DNA of 64,000 bases from JAUMBM01 sp964645715 (GTDB lineage Bacteria; Bacteroidota; Bacteroidia; Chitinophagales; Saprospiraceae): assembly GCA_964645715.1 (NCBI GenBank), contig CAZYAO010000021.1, positions 1 to 64,000 of the forward strand, read 5' to 3'. Below, in pieces: positions 34,491-44,486 of the stretch (position 1 is its first letter; each line of letters starts with the position of its first letter). Position numbers and translations under genes: made by a program. Under the pieces are notes generated by a model. The model was given only the letters and a program-made list of their open reading frames with translations, ran no database searches and was not told the origin of the DNA.

Positions 34491-36212
34491 ATGAAAGCAA
34501 CGTCTATGCCGCGGCAAAAGCCGCGTGCTTACCTGCCCCGCCGTATGCAACTGACCTCCTGGCAGCAGCTTCGTCCTTACTACGAAGAATTGCTGGGGCG
34601 CCGGATTGATCATGTTGCCGGCCTGAAACAATGGCTGCTGGACCGCAGCGAGCTCGATGCCTTCGTGAGCGAAGCTTTTGCCTGGCTGTATATTCGCATC
34701 ACCATCGACAGCACAGACGAAAAGGCGCTGGAGGCCTACCAGCGCTCAGTGGAGGAGTTGTCGCCCCATATCAGTGAATACGATCACCTGTTGAACAAAT
34801 ATTTTATTGAGTGCCCTTTCGCAGATAAGCTCGATCCTGTTCAGTATGGCATCTATATTCGCGGGCTGCGCAATGCTGTGGAATTATTCCGGGAAGAAAA
34901 TATCGAGTTGGGTACGGCCGTACAATTGCTGAGTAAGGAGCACGGTAAGATATTTTCCGATATGACGGTGGGTGTTGACGGAGTTCAGATGACGCTACAG
35001 AAGGCAGGTACCTTGTTGGAAGAGTCCGACCGCCTGTACCGGGAGAATGTCTATCACACCATTAACCGCCGCATCCTGCAGGATGCTGACCACCTCGAGT
35101 CATTATTTGATCAGTTGCTCGAAAAACGGCACGCCATGGCACTCAATGCGGGTTTCGCGAATTTCCGCGATTACCGCTTCCGTTCCCTGGGTCGTTTTGA
35201 TTATTCTATAGAAGATTGCCTGCATTTCCACGATTCTATTGCTGGCGAGGTTTTGCCCTTGCTGGACGATTTGCTGCGCAAGCGGCAGCAGGCACTGCAG
35301 GTGTCGCAGCTGCGGCCTTGGGATTTGCATGTCGATATTTTTCACGACAGCCCACTGCGCCCCTTCAGCGACGTAGATGAGCTGTTGGAGAAGACTATCG
35401 CCTGCCTGGGCGATATACATCCACTCTTCAAGGAGGTGCTCACGACGATGCGCGATATGAAGCGGCTGGATCTTGCTTCCCGGCCGGGCAAACGTCCTGG
35501 TGGCTACAATATGCCTCTTTTGCAGTCGGGCATTCCTTTCATTTTCATGAATGCCACCCAGTCGGTGGGTGATATGCGCACGTTGTTGCACGAATGTGGC
35601 CATGCGGTTCATGCCTACTTATCGCGCCACCTGCGGCTGAGCGCTTCCAAAAAAATGCCATCGGAGATTGCAGAATTGGCAGCCATGACCATGGAGCTGA
35701 TTTCTATGGATCACTGGCATGTTTTCTTTCCCGACGAAGCTTCTTTGCGACGTGCCAAGCTGCACCAACTCGAAACTTCGCTCAAGGTGCTGCCCTGGAT
35801 CGCTACCATTGATAAGTTTCAGCACTGGATTTATACGCATCCGCAACATACTCGTGCGGAGCGTCGACAGGCGTGGATTGATATCTTCTGTGAGTTCAAA
35901 TCCAGTCTGGTTGATCATTCAGGCCTCGAAGAATATGCCGCTCACCTGTGGCACAAGCAGCTGCATCTTTTTGAAGTACCTTTCTACTACATCGAATACG
36001 GTATGGCACAACTAGGTGCCATCGCCATCTGGAAGCAGTATCGGGAAGATCCTGTGGCAACGCTCGAGCGATACATGGCAGCGCTTCGCCTGGGGTATAC
36101 CCGCCCAATCGGGGAGGTATATGCTACCGTTGGCATCAGCTTCGATTTTTCTAAGGCGTATGTGCGGGAGCTGGGTAGCTTCATCAAGGGGGAGATTGAT
36201 AAACTTATGTAA
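34491..36212 (+). CDS. M3-family oligoendopeptidase
   Basis: A 573-residue cytoplasmic zinc peptidase of the PepF/thimet clan that degrades short peptides. The zinc motif HECGHAVHAY is at about 365-374, with the third ligand in the downstream EIAELAAMTMEL region, and the substrate-binding segment FYYIEYGMAQLGAIAIW near the C-terminus. The frame is open from a TTG at 34473, but the ATG at 34491 (MKATSMPRQ) is the more likely start. It has no signal peptide. Confidence 0.93.
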   Translation: MKATSMPRQKPRAYLPRRMQLTSWQQLRPYYEELLGRRIDHVAGLKQWLLDRSELDAFVSEAFAWLYIRITIDSTDEKALEAYQRSVEELSPHISEYDHLLNKYFIECPFADKLDPVQYGIYIRGLRNAVELFREENIELGTAVQLLSKEHGKIFSDMTVGVDGVQMTLQKAGTLLEESDRLYRENVYHTINRRILQDADHLESLFDQLLEKRHAMALNAGFANFRDYRFRSLGRFDYSIEDCLHFHDSIAGEVLPLLDDLLRKRQQALQVSQLRPWDLHVDIFHDSPLRPFSDVDELLEKTIACLGDIHPLFKEVLTTMRDMKRLDLASRPGKRPGGYNMPLLQSGIPFIFMNATQSVGDMRTLLHECGHAVHAYLSRHLRLSASKKMPSEIAELAAMTMELISMDHWHVFFPDEASLRRAKLHQLETSLKVLPWIATIDKFQHWIYTHPQHTRAERRQAWIDIFCEFKSSLVDHSGLEEYAAHLWHKQLHLFEVPFYYIEYGMAQLGAIAIWKQYREDPVATLERYMAALRLGYTRPIGEVYATVGISFDFSKAYVRELGSFIKGEIDKLM

Positions 36213-36237
36213 GTGCAGGTTGCGCTGCAGGTTAATG

Positions 36238-36275
36238 TTCATTTTTGAGTTTTATTGAAAAAACCCAAAAATGAA
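36238..36275 (+). terminator. AT-rich hairpin after the M3 peptidase gene
   Basis: 36238-36253 pairs with 36260-36275, 16 bp with one mismatch (TTCATTTTTG outer arm), 25 bp past the stop. The outer arm matches that of the AT stem at 26281-26317. Confidence 0.6.
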
Positions 36276-36450
36276 TACTAGTCTAGTTTTTTGCCTTGTT
36301 GTAGAAAACAATTAATTCAGGTCCTTTCCCCCATATCTCACACCTTCCCAAGTGTGCGCTGGTTGTTGCTGCTAATAGTAAATATCGTATACGAGTAGCT
36401 GTTTTTTTTCGTTATAAGCACCAGCGAAGAGCGCTTCAACACTAAAGCTT

Positions 36451-38400
36451 ATGCCCCCTTTCATTTTTTACAGCCGCTGCTGCGGCATACTCGCCATGCT
36501 GCTTGCTTTTTTCGGTCTGCATGCGCAATCCTACAATACTGTAGCCAAACTCAGTGGGCGAGCTGCCAGGTTGTATACAGAAACGCGCATTGCAATAGAT
36601 GAGGAGCGGCTCAATGATGCTATGCGACTTGCCAACCAGCTTGTTATTATGGATACTGCGCTGATTGACGGCTGGTTGTTGCTCGGTGGCATTTACCACG
36701 ATACAGGAATGTTCCGTGAATCGGAGGCCGCCTATGAGAAGGTGCTTAGCATGGATCCTGCCTATAACCTGTCAGCCATCTACCAGTTGGCCGTAACAGA
36801 GATGCGCCTTGAAAAATTTGATGAATCGGTCGCACACTTCCGCCAGTTTTTGGCCATGCCCGGCGGGAGGGCTGTGCTGAGAGAAAAAGCAGCGGTCTAT
36901 CTCCTCAACTGTGAATTTGCGGCTGAAGCCGTCAAAAATCCACTGCCTTTTGCTCCCTATTCGCTGAGTGACAGCATTAACACCAGCGCACCGGAATACC
37001 TGCCCGTCCTCACGGTCGATGGTAACTACTTGATATATACAGCCCTGTATTCGGACAGTGAGGATTTTTACTACAGCCAACGAAAAGAAGACGGCAGCTG
37101 GAGCAGAGGGCGGCCATTGGCAGGCGTCAACACACCACTCAATGAAGGTGCCCACACAGTAGCGGCTGATGGCAGACAAATTATTTTTACTGCCTGTGGC
37201 CGGCGCGATGCATTGGGCAGTTGCGACTTATACCAAAGCTATCAACAGCAAGACCAGTGGACAGCCGCTGTCAATCTGGGGGCAGTTGTCAACTCATCGG
37301 CCTGGGACTCGCAGCCAAGTTTGTCGGCAGACGGCCGGCAGCTTTTTTTTGCAAGCGAGCGAGCGGGTGGGAAGGGAGGCCGTGATCTGTGGGTCGCTTA
37401 TCAGGACAGCAGTGGCCGCTGGGCGAGCGTAGAAAACTTGGGTGACAGTATCAATACGGTGGGCAATGAGCAGGCTCCTTTTATACATCCCGATGGTCAG
37501 TCCCTTTATTTCATGTCCGATGGTCACCCGGGCTTGGGAAGAAGCGATCTTTTTGTCAGCCGCCGCAATCAGCGGGGGCAGTGGAGCCGCCCTGTCAATC
37601 TTGGTTATCCAATAAATACGCCCAACAACGAGGGCGGGCTGTTCATCGATTTGTCGGGGCAAACAGCCTACTTTAGCTTCGACCCGGGGCAACAGGCCCA
37701 GGGAAGGCAGACCGATATCTATGCATTTAAAGTACCCCAGCAGTTGCGCCCCTTAGCTTGTACCTATGTGCGGGGCAAGGTGACCACGACCGATGACAAA
37801 CCTATACCTGCTGCCATGGTCGCTATCTTCAGCGATGGCAACCTACAGGCTACCTACCAAATCAGAACTAATGAGGGTGGAGAATTTTTGCTGGTCATAC
37901 CTGGTGGACAGAATTATGCCTTTCATGCAAGTGCGGACAACTATCTTTTCTATTCGGATCGCTTTGAACTAAGCGGAGAATATAGCTTTGACAAACCTTT
38001 CTCGCTGCACATCAGACTGCAAACGCTGAACACGACAAGCGGCAACCCAAAACCTGGCCAGCCAGTCATTCTCAAAAATGTGCTGTTCGAAACAGGCTCT
38101 TCCAAATTGCTGCCGGCAGCCTTGGCGGAGATACAACAGCTCGCCAATTTGCTGCAGCAAAACCCACAACTGCGAATACAAATCAACGGACATACAGACG
38201 ACGTTGGAGCAGCTGACAGCAACCAACAGCTTAGTGAACAGCGGGCGAAGGCTGTTTACGAGCAACTACTCACTTATGGCATTGCTGCCCGTAGACTGCA
38301 ATACAAGGGCTATGGAGAGAGCCGACCGCTGGTTGCTAACGACAGCCAAGAATCCCGGGCAACCAATCGTCGCACGGAATTTGAGCTCCTCACCGACTAG
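36451..38400 (+). CDS. PorE-like OmpA-family protein (TPR, PD40, regulatory domain, OmpA)
   Basis: A 649-residue exported protein. A signal peptide (MPPFIFYSRCCGILAMLLAFFGLHAQ) is followed by TPR helices (about 40-135), a PD40/WD40-like propeller with five or so blades (about 180-420; repeats such as QPSLSADGRQLFFAS and APFIHPDGQSLYFMSDG), a carboxypeptidase-regulatory-like beta sandwich (about 430-500), and a C-terminal OmpA domain (about 530-640; INGHTDDVGAADSNQQLSEQRAKAVYEQL, SRATNRRTEFEL). This order matches PorE of the type IX secretion system, which anchors it to peptidoglycan. Bacteroidota carry several paralogues of this layout, so PorE identity itself is inference. Confidence 0.9.
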   Translation: MPPFIFYSRCCGILAMLLAFFGLHAQSYNTVAKLSGRAARLYTETRIAIDEERLNDAMRLANQLVIMDTALIDGWLLLGGIYHDTGMFRESEAAYEKVLSMDPAYNLSAIYQLAVTEMRLEKFDESVAHFRQFLAMPGGRAVLREKAAVYLLNCEFAAEAVKNPLPFAPYSLSDSINTSAPEYLPVLTVDGNYLIYTALYSDSEDFYYSQRKEDGSWSRGRPLAGVNTPLNEGAHTVAADGRQIIFTACGRRDALGSCDLYQSYQQQDQWTAAVNLGAVVNSSAWDSQPSLSADGRQLFFASERAGGKGGRDLWVAYQDSSGRWASVENLGDSINTVGNEQAPFIHPDGQSLYFMSDGHPGLGRSDLFVSRRNQRGQWSRPVNLGYPINTPNNEGGLFIDLSGQTAYFSFDPGQQAQGRQTDIYAFKVPQQLRPLACTYVRGKVTTTDDKPIPAAMVAIFSDGNLQATYQIRTNEGGEFLLVIPGGQNYAFHASADNYLFYSDRFELSGEYSFDKPFSLHIRLQTLNTTSGNPKPGQPVILKNVLFETGSSKLLPAALAEIQQLANLLQQNPQLRIQINGHTDDVGAADSNQQLSEQRAKAVYEQLLTYGIAARRLQYKGYGESRPLVANDSQESRATNRRTEFELLTD

Positions 38401-38403
38401 CGC

Positions 38404-39126
38404 TTATTTACCGTCGTTGCCTTTCGACAAGGATACGTAGCGCAGGAACTCCTCGCGCACATGCTCATCTTCGAAGGCACCCCCAAAGTACGAAGTAACC
38501 GTACTGGAAGAGATATCATTGACCCCGCGGGAGGATACACACATGTGGCGGGCATCAATCAGTACCGCTACACTCGGCGTTTCGAGCACCTCAGCCAGCT
38601 CATTGGCAATCTGAATAGTCAAACGCTCCTGTACCTGCGGCCGCTTGGCAAAGTACTGCACAATACGATTGAGCTTGGATAAACCGATGACCTTTCCACT
38701 CGAGAAGTATGCTACATGTGCCCTGCCATAAATTGGCACGAAATGATGCTCGCAATTGGAAAAGAAAGAAATATCCTTCTCCACCAGCATACCTTCGTAA
38801 TTATAGGCATTTTCAAAAAGCGTAGCAGCCGGCCGATTGGCAGGGTCTAAGCCCGAAAAGATTTCCTCGACATACATCTTGGCAACCCTGTCAGGCGTAC
38901 CTTTAAGCGAGTCATCTGTCAGATCCAGCCCCAGTGTCTCCATGATAGCACGGAAATGCGAAGCGATCACCGCCTTTTTATCTTCGTTGCTCATGTCGAA
39001 AGCATCCGGCCGGAGCGGCGTATTGGCAGATGTACCTACATGATCCTCTCCTATGGCGTCGTCGTTCAGCATAAAGCGAGTGTTATGCGCCCGCAGGGTA
39101 CTCAACGAAATTCCTTTCTGTTTCAT
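38404..39126 (-). CDS. folE: GTP cyclohydrolase I
   Basis: Converts GTP to 7,8-dihydroneopterin triphosphate, the first step of folate/biopterin synthesis. Visible motifs are GTPDRVAKMYVEEIF, the zinc ligands in FFSNCEHHFVP, GKVIGLSKLNRIVQYFAKRPQVQERLT, and CVSSRGVND. The outer ATG (39126) overlaps the upstream PTPS gene by 44 bp. The internal Met at 39072 (MLNDDAIGED) would start 11 bp after the PTPS stop and still leaves the whole catalytic domain. The two genes form one unit making a pterin. Confidence 0.95.
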   Translation of the reverse strand: MKQKGISLSTLRAHNTRFMLNDDAIGEDHVGTSANTPLRPDAFDMSNEDKKAVIASHFRAIMETLGLDLTDDSLKGTPDRVAKMYVEEIFSGLDPANRPAATLFENAYNYEGMLVEKDISFFSNCEHHFVPIYGRAHVAYFSSGKVIGLSKLNRIVQYFAKRPQVQERLTIQIANELAEVLETPSVAVLIDARHMCVSSRGVNDISSSTVTSYFGGAFEDEHVREEFLRYVSLSKGNDGK

Positions 39127-39505
39127 ATAGACGAATTTTTAAGGACAGTGATGTGTTCAGCTTTTTCCGCAACTTCTCATAGATAACGATAGCGATATTT
39201 TCCGCAGAGGGGTTTAGCTGGCTGAACTCTTCGGTGTCCAGATTTAAGTTTTTGTGGTCAAAAGGCTCGATGACCTCTTCTTTAATCAAATCGGAGAGAA
39301 CTTTCATATCAATTACATAGCCAGTATCCGCATCTACGGCACCTGTAACTTGGACAATCAGTTCATAATTATGTCCGTGATAATTGGCGTTGTTACATTT
39401 TCCAAAAATAGCAGCATTGTGCTCGTCCGACCAATGGGGATTGTGAAGGCGATGCGCAGCATTGAAATGCTCTTTTCGAAAAACAGAGACTCTTTTTGCT
39501 TCCAT
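39083..39505 (-). CDS. 6-pyruvoyl-tetrahydropterin synthase / QueD family protein
   Basis: A 140-residue enzyme that acts on dihydroneopterin triphosphate. The zinc ligands are His in FNAAHRL and the pair in NYHGHNY. The catalytic Cys is in GKCNNANYHGHNY, and FDHKNLN and the Glu in YETERNFVEY complete the site. The family contains both PTPS (tetrahydropterin) and QueD (queuosine). Pairing with folE and the absence of queC/queE nearby do not decide between them. It is first in the unit, with 341 bp of intergenic DNA upstream. Confidence 0.92.
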   Translation of the reverse strand: MEAKRVSVFRKEHFNAAHRLHNPHWSDEHNAAIFGKCNNANYHGHNYELIVQVTGAVDADTGYVIDMKVLSDLIKEEVIEPFDHKNLNLDTEEFSQLNPSAENIAIVIYEKLRKKLNTSLSLKIRLYETERNFVEYPAGA

Positions 39506-39846
39506 TAAAGCTGGTTGTTATGGCTTTTTTTAGCGAAGAAACATGCAGTCCGGAAAGGCGGTATAAGCCTGTCGGAAATCACAAGTTAGCATCGATAAAT
39601 AAGTGAAAAGCGTATGGTCTGAACAATGCAAAGCCAGTATTCGGCACTCGTACTTGCGTGCGGCTTCTGAAGCAAAAGCAACTCTCAGCAGTTACACACC
39701 CTTGTAAAACCGAGGGGTAATTAAAAAGTTTAGATTTTTTACTTTTTCTTTTGAGACAAGCGGTGGTTGATCTGGCCTCCACAACACTTAGCACGTGAAA
39801 AATCCGAGAAATTAATTATCTTTGTCGTTTTGAAGCAATACATAAC
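39506..39846. other. Divergent intergenic region between the PTPS gene and der
   Basis: A 341-bp region with a TATCTTTG box (39817-39824) serving der. No box was recognised for the PTPS-folE unit. No gene, RNA or strong hairpin was seen. Confidence 0.5.
39817..39824 (+). promoter_or_regulatory. -7 box for der
   Basis: TATCTTTG, 22 bp before the ATG at 39847. Confidence 0.65.
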
Positions 39847-41148
39847 ATGAGCAATATTGTTGCCATCATCGGCAGGCCAAACGTGGGAAAATCCACGCTC
39901 TTTAATCGCCTGATCGGTGAGCGGCAGGCCATCATTGACGATATCAGTGGCGTTACCCGCGACCGCCACTATGGATCCAGCTACTGGAACGGTAAGACTT
40001 TTACAGTCATTGATACGGGTGGTTTTGTACGCGATTCAGATGATGTTTTCGAGAAAGCGATACGCGCACAGGTACAGATCGCCATTGAAGAAGCTAACGT
40101 GCTGGTCTTCATGGTAGATGTAACTACAGGCCTGACGGATTTGGACGAACAGGTAGCCGACATGCTCAGGCGCGTCAAGAAGCCTGTTTACTTAGTCGTC
40201 AATAAGGTCGACAATTCTCAGCGACAACTGGACGCCAATGAATTCTGGTCGCTGGGCTTCGAAAATACTTTTTTCCTTTCCTCTATAACTGGCAGTGGTA
40301 CAGGCGAATTGCTGGATGCCGTCGTAGAGCATATAGAAGAAAGTGACGAAGAGCCCCGCGAAATTCCTCACCTGGCCATTCTCGGGCAGCCCAACGTGGG
40401 CAAGTCGAGCCTCACCAATGCACTGCTGGGTGAAGAGCGCAATATTGTCACGGATATAGCCGGTACCACCCGGGACGCCATATACACGCACTATAAAAAG
40501 TACGACAAGGAGTTTTTTCTCATCGATACCGCCGGTATACGCAGGAAAGCCAAAGTGGAGGAGGACCTGGAGTTCTATTCTGTCATGCGTGCCATCAAAG
40601 CGCTGGAGGAGTGTGATGTATGTCTGTTAATGATCGATGCAACCCTTGGCATGGAATCCCAGGACATGAACATCTTCCGGCTGGCACAGCGGCGCCACAA
40701 GGGTATCGTCATTTTGATAAACAAGTGGGATCTGGTTGAGAAAGAAACCAATACGGCACGCGATTACGAGCGTACTATTAAGGAGCGCATAGCTCCCTTC
40801 ACCGATGTTCCTGTCATCTTTATCTCCGCACTGGAGAAGCAGCGGATTTATCAGGCGGTAGAGACAGCACTGCACGTACACGCCAATCGCTCCCGCAGGG
40901 TAAAAACCTCCGAGCTGAACGAGCACATGCAGGCCGCGATTGATCGCTATCCGCCCCCTGCCTATCGGGGCAATTTTATCAAAATCAAGTACATTACGCA
41001 GCTACCGCTGGCTTATCCGGCCTTTGTGTTCTTCTGCAACCACCCCAAGCAGATTCGGGAGGATTATAAGAATTATCTGGAGAACCAGCTTCGCAAGCAT
41101 TTCGATTTTAACGGAGTGCCTATGGCGTTATTTTTCAGACAAAAATAA
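39847..41148 (+). CDS. der: GTPase Der (EngA), ribosome assembly factor
   Basis: A 433-residue essential GTPase for 50S subunit maturation. It has two tandem GTPase domains, with P-loops GRPNVGKST (about 8-16) and GQPNVGKSS (about 180-188), DTGGF and DTAGIRRKAKVE switch motifs, and NKVD/NKWD specificity motifs. A C-terminal KH-like domain ends with HPKQIREDYKNYLENQLRKHFDFNGVP. Length and start are normal. A WG-repeat gene follows 72 bp downstream. Confidence 0.97.
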   Translation: MSNIVAIIGRPNVGKSTLFNRLIGERQAIIDDISGVTRDRHYGSSYWNGKTFTVIDTGGFVRDSDDVFEKAIRAQVQIAIEEANVLVFMVDVTTGLTDLDEQVADMLRRVKKPVYLVVNKVDNSQRQLDANEFWSLGFENTFFLSSITGSGTGELLDAVVEHIEESDEEPREIPHLAILGQPNVGKSSLTNALLGEERNIVTDIAGTTRDAIYTHYKKYDKEFFLIDTAGIRRKAKVEEDLEFYSVMRAIKALEECDVCLLMIDATLGMESQDMNIFRLAQRRHKGIVILINKWDLVEKETNTARDYERTIKERIAPFTDVPVIFISALEKQRIYQAVETALHVHANRSRRVKTSELNEHMQAAIDRYPPPAYRGNFIKIKYITQLPLAYPAFVFFCNHPKQIREDYKNYLENQLRKHFDFNGVPMALFFRQK

Positions 41149-41220
41149 GCTGTGCCCTGCGCAAGTGGCTAAGGCCATTGGCAGTCAGCACAATGAGATA
41201 CGGGAGGATATTTACCCTGC

Positions 41221-42246
41221 ATGACAGAAGCCAACAGATATAAGATCAGAAATCGTGGCCGCTACGGTTATATGGATGAACGGGCAGCCACGGTTATAGA
41301 GCCGCAGTATCTGGCCGCTGAAGCCTTTGTCAATCGGTTTGCCAAGGTACAGTTGCTCGACTACTGGGTGCACCTCGATTTGTGGGGACGACCGCTGCTA
41401 AAGCATTTTTTTCGGCAGATTGGCAATTTTGAGTCGGGCTTGTCCAGGGTACTGCTGGCACAGCAGTGGGGATATATTGATACTAGTGGTGAATTGGCCA
41501 TCGATTGCTTTTTTGATATTGCTTTTGATTTCAGCGAAGGGCTGGGTGCCGTGGGCATGAGAGGCCGGTATGGTTATATTGACCCTTCAGGCCATTATGC
41601 CATTGATCCTGTCTATGACCATGCTATGCCCTTTTTTGAAGGTATGGCGCCGGTGAAACTGGGCGGACAGTATGGGTATATCGACAATGCAGGCCAGTGG
41701 CTTATTGAGCCTGCTTTTCAGCTGGCGCTGCCGTTTACTGGCGCTGCAGCCGTTGTCATCAGCAGCAATCGCTGGGGTCTCATCAACCAACAAGGCAAGG
41801 TTATTATTCCTCCGCGCCTACCTTGGCGGGAAGGAGAAATTCCTGTGCACTATTACGAAGGGCGTACCGCTATCAAAGTCAATGAGCGCTATGGTTTCCT
41901 CGATGAGGAAGGGAAGTGGGCTGCCTCACCGGTGTTCGAGTGGGTAGGTGATTTTAGTGAGGGTCTTGCTGCCATCAAAGAAAATGGCCGCTATGGCTAC
42001 CTCAACCGGACAGGAGACATCGCAATTCCGTGTACGCTGGAAGGCGCCGGTTTATTTGTCGGCGGACTCGCCCCTGCCAAGCGCAATGGTCAGTGGGGCT
42101 ACATCAATACCCAAGGTGACTGGCAGATACCTCCTTCCTTCTCTGCTGCTGACACATTCAGCAACCGACTGGCTCGTGTGACCTTCCCCAACAACCAATG
42201 GGCCTATATTAATACAGCAGGTCAGTCGATCTGGGAAGAGCGGTAG
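41221..42246 (+). CDS. WG-repeat protein
   Basis: A 341-residue protein built from about nine WG repeats, each about 35-50 residues with the pattern WGYI(D/N)xxGxxxIxPxF/Y (for example GRYGYIDPSGHYAIDPVYD, GQYGYIDNAGQWLIEPAFQ, GQWGYINTQGDWQIPPSF). There is no signal peptide or membrane segment, so it may be cytoplasmic. The repeats form beta-rich scaffolds; no partner or function is known. It lies between der and a perfect hairpin. Confidence 0.9.
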   Translation: MTEANRYKIRNRGRYGYMDERAATVIEPQYLAAEAFVNRFAKVQLLDYWVHLDLWGRPLLKHFFRQIGNFESGLSRVLLAQQWGYIDTSGELAIDCFFDIAFDFSEGLGAVGMRGRYGYIDPSGHYAIDPVYDHAMPFFEGMAPVKLGGQYGYIDNAGQWLIEPAFQLALPFTGAAAVVISSNRWGLINQQGKVIIPPRLPWREGEIPVHYYEGRTAIKVNERYGFLDEEGKWAASPVFEWVGDFSEGLAAIKENGRYGYLNRTGDIAIPCTLEGAGLFVGGLAPAKRNGQWGYINTQGDWQIPPSFSAADTFSNRLARVTFPNNQWAYINTAGQSIWEER

Positions 42247-42296
42247 TGAGTGTGCTGTGGTATTTTTTTTAAAAAAATCAACCCAGCTATATACAC

Positions 42297-42336
42297 GAGA
42301 CGCTCTTTGACGGCTTCTGCCGTCAAAGAGCGTCTC
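42297..42336. terminator. Perfect 18-bp GC hairpin between convergent genes
   Basis: 42297-42314 pairs perfectly with 42319-42336, loop TTCT, stem ending GACGGC/GCCGTC. An AT-rich T8/A7 stretch (42262-42277) precedes it. It lies between convergent stops at 42246 and 42369. Confidence 0.75.
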
Positions 42337-42368
42337 AAAGCAATTGCTGCTGTAAATACCCGCTTTCC

Positions 42369-44375
42369 TTAATACTGTAACAGTTTTTCCACCGCCTTAG
42401 TAAAGCGATTGACCGGCATAAATACCTCACGCTCGATGGTTGGCGAGAAAGGGATAGGCGTGTCCAGTCCCCCCACTCGCATCACAGGCGCATCCAGGTG
42501 CTGAAAAAGATGCTCACTGATGTAAGCTGCTATTTCGCCGCCTATACCGCCAATGAGGGTATCTTCATGCAGGACAAGCACGCGGTTGGTCTTTTTGACA
42601 GTCTGATCGATAGCTGCATAGTCCAATGGCAGCAACGTACGCAAGTCCAGGATGTCGGCATTAATTCCCTTAGACTCACACAGATGCTTAGCCCAATGAA
42701 CGCCCATGCCATACGTAATAATGGACAAATCAGTACCCTCACTGACCAACAATGCCTTGCCGATAGGCGTCGTATAGTAACCCTCAGGTACTTCAGCACT
42801 AATCTGCCGATAGAGCGCTTTATGTTCAAAGAACATCACCGGATTGGGATCGTCAAAGGCAGCCAGCAGCAAGCCCTTGGCATCAACCGGATTTGAGGGA
42901 AAAACCACCTTCAGTCCGGGTGTATGGAAAAACCAGGCTTCGTTGCTTTGGCTGTGAAAAGGTCCCGCCCCTACACCGCCACCACTAGGCATCCTGATAA
43001 CCACATCTGCATTTTGCCCCCACCGATAGTGGAGTTTAGCCAGGTTATTGATAATCTGATTGAACCCGCAAGTGACAAAATCGGCAAACTGCATCTCAAC
43101 CATGGATTTCCACCCTTTGAGGCTAAGTCCCAGACCAACTCCCACAATCGCACTTTCACACAGTGGTGTGTTGCGCACCCGGTCAGCACCAAACGCATTG
43201 AGGAATCCTTCTGTAATTTTGAATGCCCCCCCATAGGCTGCTATATCCTGGCCCATGAGTACCAGTTTTTCATGCCGCTGCATGGCTATTTTGAGTCCGT
43301 CGCTGATAGCATCAATGTAGCGCATCTCGCGCCGGCCGGCCTCAGCAGCCGGCGGAGCAGGCACGGGTGCGAAAGGAGCGTATACATCGGCCAGTTCCTC
43401 CGCTTCCGTAGAATGGGCCTCCGGCTGCGCGAAAGCTACTTCCAGCGCAGTTTCAATTTCCTTTTTAATTCGCTGCTGGTATTTCTTTTGCAGCGCTTCC
43501 GTCAACAAACCTATCTCTGTCAGGTAGTTGATATAATTTTGCAGCGGATCTTTTTTCTCCCAAATATCAAAAAGTTCCTTGGGTACATATTTAGTGCCTG
43601 ATGCTTCCTCGTGCCCCCGCATGCGGAAAGTCATACACTCCAGCAGAATAGGCTCGGGGTTTTCTCTCATTTCGGCCGCCAGCTGGCGGATTGTATTGAA
43701 AACCTCCAGAATATTATTACCGTCGATAATCAGGGAGCGCATACCATAGCCCACACCTTTTTCGGCGATATTATTGCAGCGGTACTGTTCATGGGTAGGT
43801 GTTGACAAGCCATAGCCATTATTTTCAACTACAAAGATTACCGGCAGTTGCCAGACAGCTGCAGTGTTCAGCGCCTCGTGAAACTCACCTTCACTTGTAC
43901 CCCCTTCTCCGGAGAAGGCAACAGCAATGCGCTTTTCTCCCGCCAGTCGATTGGCCAGTGCCACACCGGCACCCAGGGACAACTGTGGTCCCAGATGCGA
44001 AATCATCCCGACGATATGATGCTCCATAGAACCGAAGTGAAAGGAGCGATCCCTACCCTTGGTATAACCCGTCAATGTACCCTGCCACTGCCCAAACAAC
44101 CGGTCGAGCGGCATTTCGCGGGAAGTGAAAACCCCCAGGTTGCGATGCAATGTGAAAATGATTTCATCGGGAAAAAGCGCACGCGTGATGCCAACGCTGA
44201 TGGCCTCTTGTCCAATCCCGGAAAACCACTTACTCACCTTACCTTGCCGCAGCAATTTGAGCATTTTCTCTTCAATCATCCGGGGACGGAGCAGATGCTC
44301 ATATAAATCCAGTAGTTGCTCGTCGCTTAAAGACGCGCGGTCATATTGCATAGCAGAAGGATGGAAAGCCGTCAT
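42369..44375 (-). CDS. 2-oxoacid dehydrogenase E1, fused alpha and beta subunits
   Basis: A 668-residue thiamine-diphosphate enzyme, the decarboxylating component of a pyruvate or branched-chain 2-oxoacid dehydrogenase complex. The alpha part (about 1-330) has the ThDP motif GEGGTSEGEFHEALNTAAVWQLPVIFVVENN and the YRCNNIAEKGVGYGM loop. The beta part (about 350-668) has AISDGLKIAMQRHEKLVLMGQDIAAYGG and AGPFHSQSNEAWFFHTPGLKVVFPSNPVDAKGLL. Such fusions are common in Bacteroidota. Sequence resembles branched-chain (2-oxoisovalerate) E1 more than pyruvate E1, but substrate is not certain. E2 and E3 are not adjacent. A TACCTTTG box lies 31 bp before the ATG. Confidence 0.93.
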   Translation of the reverse strand: MTAFHPSAMQYDRASLSDEQLLDLYEHLLRPRMIEEKMLKLLRQGKVSKWFSGIGQEAISVGITRALFPDEIIFTLHRNLGVFTSREMPLDRLFGQWQGTLTGYTKGRDRSFHFGSMEHHIVGMISHLGPQLSLGAGVALANRLAGEKRIAVAFSGEGGTSEGEFHEALNTAAVWQLPVIFVVENNGYGLSTPTHEQYRCNNIAEKGVGYGMRSLIIDGNNILEVFNTIRQLAAEMRENPEPILLECMTFRMRGHEEASGTKYVPKELFDIWEKKDPLQNYINYLTEIGLLTEALQKKYQQRIKKEIETALEVAFAQPEAHSTEAEELADVYAPFAPVPAPPAAEAGRREMRYIDAISDGLKIAMQRHEKLVLMGQDIAAYGGAFKITEGFLNAFGADRVRNTPLCESAIVGVGLGLSLKGWKSMVEMQFADFVTCGFNQIINNLAKLHYRWGQNADVVIRMPSGGGVGAGPFHSQSNEAWFFHTPGLKVVFPSNPVDAKGLLLAAFDDPNPVMFFEHKALYRQISAEVPEGYYTTPIGKALLVSEGTDLSIITYGMGVHWAKHLCESKGINADILDLRTLLPLDYAAIDQTVKKTNRVLVLHEDTLIGGIGGEIAAYISEHLFQHLDAPVMRVGGLDTPIPFSPTIEREVFMPVNRFTKAVEKLLQY

Positions 44376-44405
44376 GATATTTGGTTAGGTTCTTCGATTT
44401 TACTG

Positions 44406-44413
44406 CAAAGGTA
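44406..44413 (-). promoter_or_regulatory. -7 box for the E1 dehydrogenase gene
   Basis: TACCTTTG on the minus strand, 31 bp before the start at 44375. Confidence 0.65.
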
Positions 44414-44486
44414 GTGCGGTCATTGCTAGTTGCCAACAAAGGAAGGCGGAGAATAACGCTCTGTTCAAAAGTAAATCTAGCGCTAC

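Noticed and set aside
39506..39846. Possible tRNA or small RNA between PTPS and der
   Set aside because: No cloverleaf, T-loop GTTCRANNC or other RNA signature could be found by eye.
42297..42336. REP/REPIN element family with RAYT transposase
   Set aside because: Stem sequences differ at each site rather than being shared, and no RAYT-type transposase gene is present in the window.
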